Made by a program: the position numbers and the translations under genes
Shown here: piece by piece, positions 5,668-5,998 of the stretch
How positions within the stretch are numbered: position 1 is the stretch's first letter
Layout: the number at the start of each line of letters is the position of its first letter
Notes under the pieces: model-generated
The model's database searches: none
The model's input: the letters and a program-made list of their open reading frames with translations, nothing else
What the model was told of the DNA's origin: nothing
Assembly (NCBI GenBank): GCA_900555005.1
Contig: USJM01000113.1
Coordinates: forward strand, 1 to 5,998
Source of the DNA: an uncultured Lachnospiraceae bacterium
GTDB lineage: Bacteria > Bacillota_A > Clostridia > Lachnospirales > Lachnospiraceae
Reading direction: 5' to 3'
Length of the DNA stretch: 5,998 nucleotides

Positions 5668-5998
5668 ATGAACGAAAAAGCGTTGAGAATACTGGAATAT
5701 CCGAAGATCAGAGAGATGCTGGTGGCCTGCGCGGGCTCTTTCCCGGGCAGACTGAAATGCCAGGCGCTCCTGCCTTCGCAGGATCTTCAAAAGGTGCAGC
5801 GAATGCAGACCGAGACGGCGGACGCCCTGCGCAGAATCTATGAAAAGGGAAGCGTGAGTTTTTCCGGCGTGAAGGACATGCGAGCAGACATTGCAAGGCT
5901 TCAGATTGGCGGGAGCCTGAGCATCACGGAGCTTCTGGACATCGCAAAGCTCCTGGAAACGGCGGCCAGGGTAAAGTCCTGGGAGGACAAGCCGGCCA
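5668..5998 (+). CDS. mutS2: MutS2, N-terminal 110 residues, 3' end outside window
   Basis: MutS2 is a large (about 780-800 residue) MutS-like ATPase, usually with a C-terminal Smr nuclease domain. In Bacillus subtilis it acts on collided ribosomes; in other bacteria it has been linked to suppression of recombination. The visible part is the MutS2 N-terminal core: MNEKALRILEYPKIREML, LLPSQDLQKVQRMQTETADALRRI, KGSVSFSGVKDM and LQIGGSLSITELLDIAKLL, all typical of clostridial MutS2. Walker motifs and Smr domain lie beyond the window. The ATG at 5668 has GAGGA (5658-5662) five bases upstream and gives the usual MNEKAL start. An in-frame ATG at 5614 with GAAGAGG upstream would add 18 residues rich in Gly that homologues lack. 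The frame is unbroken to the window end. Confidence 0.93.
   Translation, partial: MNEKALRILEYPKIREMLVACAGSFPGRLKCQALLPSQDLQKVQRMQTETADALRRIYEKGSVSFSGVKDMRADIARLQIGGSLSITELLDIAKLLETAARVKSWEDKPA

Noticed and set aside
1..5998. Mobile elements, CRISPR arrays, tRNA/rRNA, phage or defence genes
   Set aside because: I looked for terminal repeats, regularly spaced repeats and family signatures and saw none; all sizeable frames are accounted for by housekeeping genes.

Overview
The window reads as a piece of a Bacillota (class Clostridia) genome, probably from the Lachnospiraceae or a close relative. This is inferred from the gene set and protein style: a Gram-positive type AmtB without a signal peptide, an M18 aminopeptidase, a long clostridial phosphatidylserine decarboxylase, YhaM and MutS2. 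The ribosome binding sites are strong GAGGAGG type and the promoters are sigma-A like, in moderately G+C-rich DNA. No mobile element, CRISPR array, tRNA or rRNA was seen. The genes are housekeeping genes; the more unusual material lies in the control regions and in the condition of the reading frames.

Layout. 1-947 (minus): the first 315 codons of an ammonium transporter, cut off by the window edge. 948-1115: its approx. 130-nt 5' leader with three mutually exclusive hairpins, and a near-consensus promoter. 1369-2746 (plus): an M18 aminopeptidase, read with two single-base frameshifts. 2814-2856: probable terminator. 2918-2956: extended -10 promoter flanked by an 8-bp inverted repeat. 2990-3103: a possible 37-codon leader ORF ending 2 nt before the next start. 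3106-4334 (plus): phosphatidylserine decarboxylase proenzyme with one frameshift. 4397-4438: strong bidirectional terminator. 4490-5441 (minus): YhaM-type 3'-5' exoribonuclease (OB fold plus HD domain) with two frameshifts. 5442-5667: divergent control region. 5668-5998 (plus): first 110 codons of mutS2, cut off by the window edge.

The genes do not form one operon. AmtB diverges from the aminopeptidase; the decarboxylase and yhaM converge on a shared terminator; yhaM and mutS2 diverge from overlapping promoters. YhaM (mRNA 3' end decay) and MutS2 (a collided-ribosome and DNA-structure factor in Bacillus subtilis) are the only functionally suggestive neighbours.

All three complete genes are broken only by missing single bases, five in total. 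Each is explained by shortening a short homopolymer by one base, while the protein families continue perfectly in the shifted frame. I read this as uncorrected sequencing error rather than gene decay. I found no convincing new multi-gene system. The best leads are the attenuator-like amt leader, the two symmetric operator-like inverted repeats over promoters, the coupled mini-ORF before the decarboxylase, and an abrupt leucine-codon switch inside amt.
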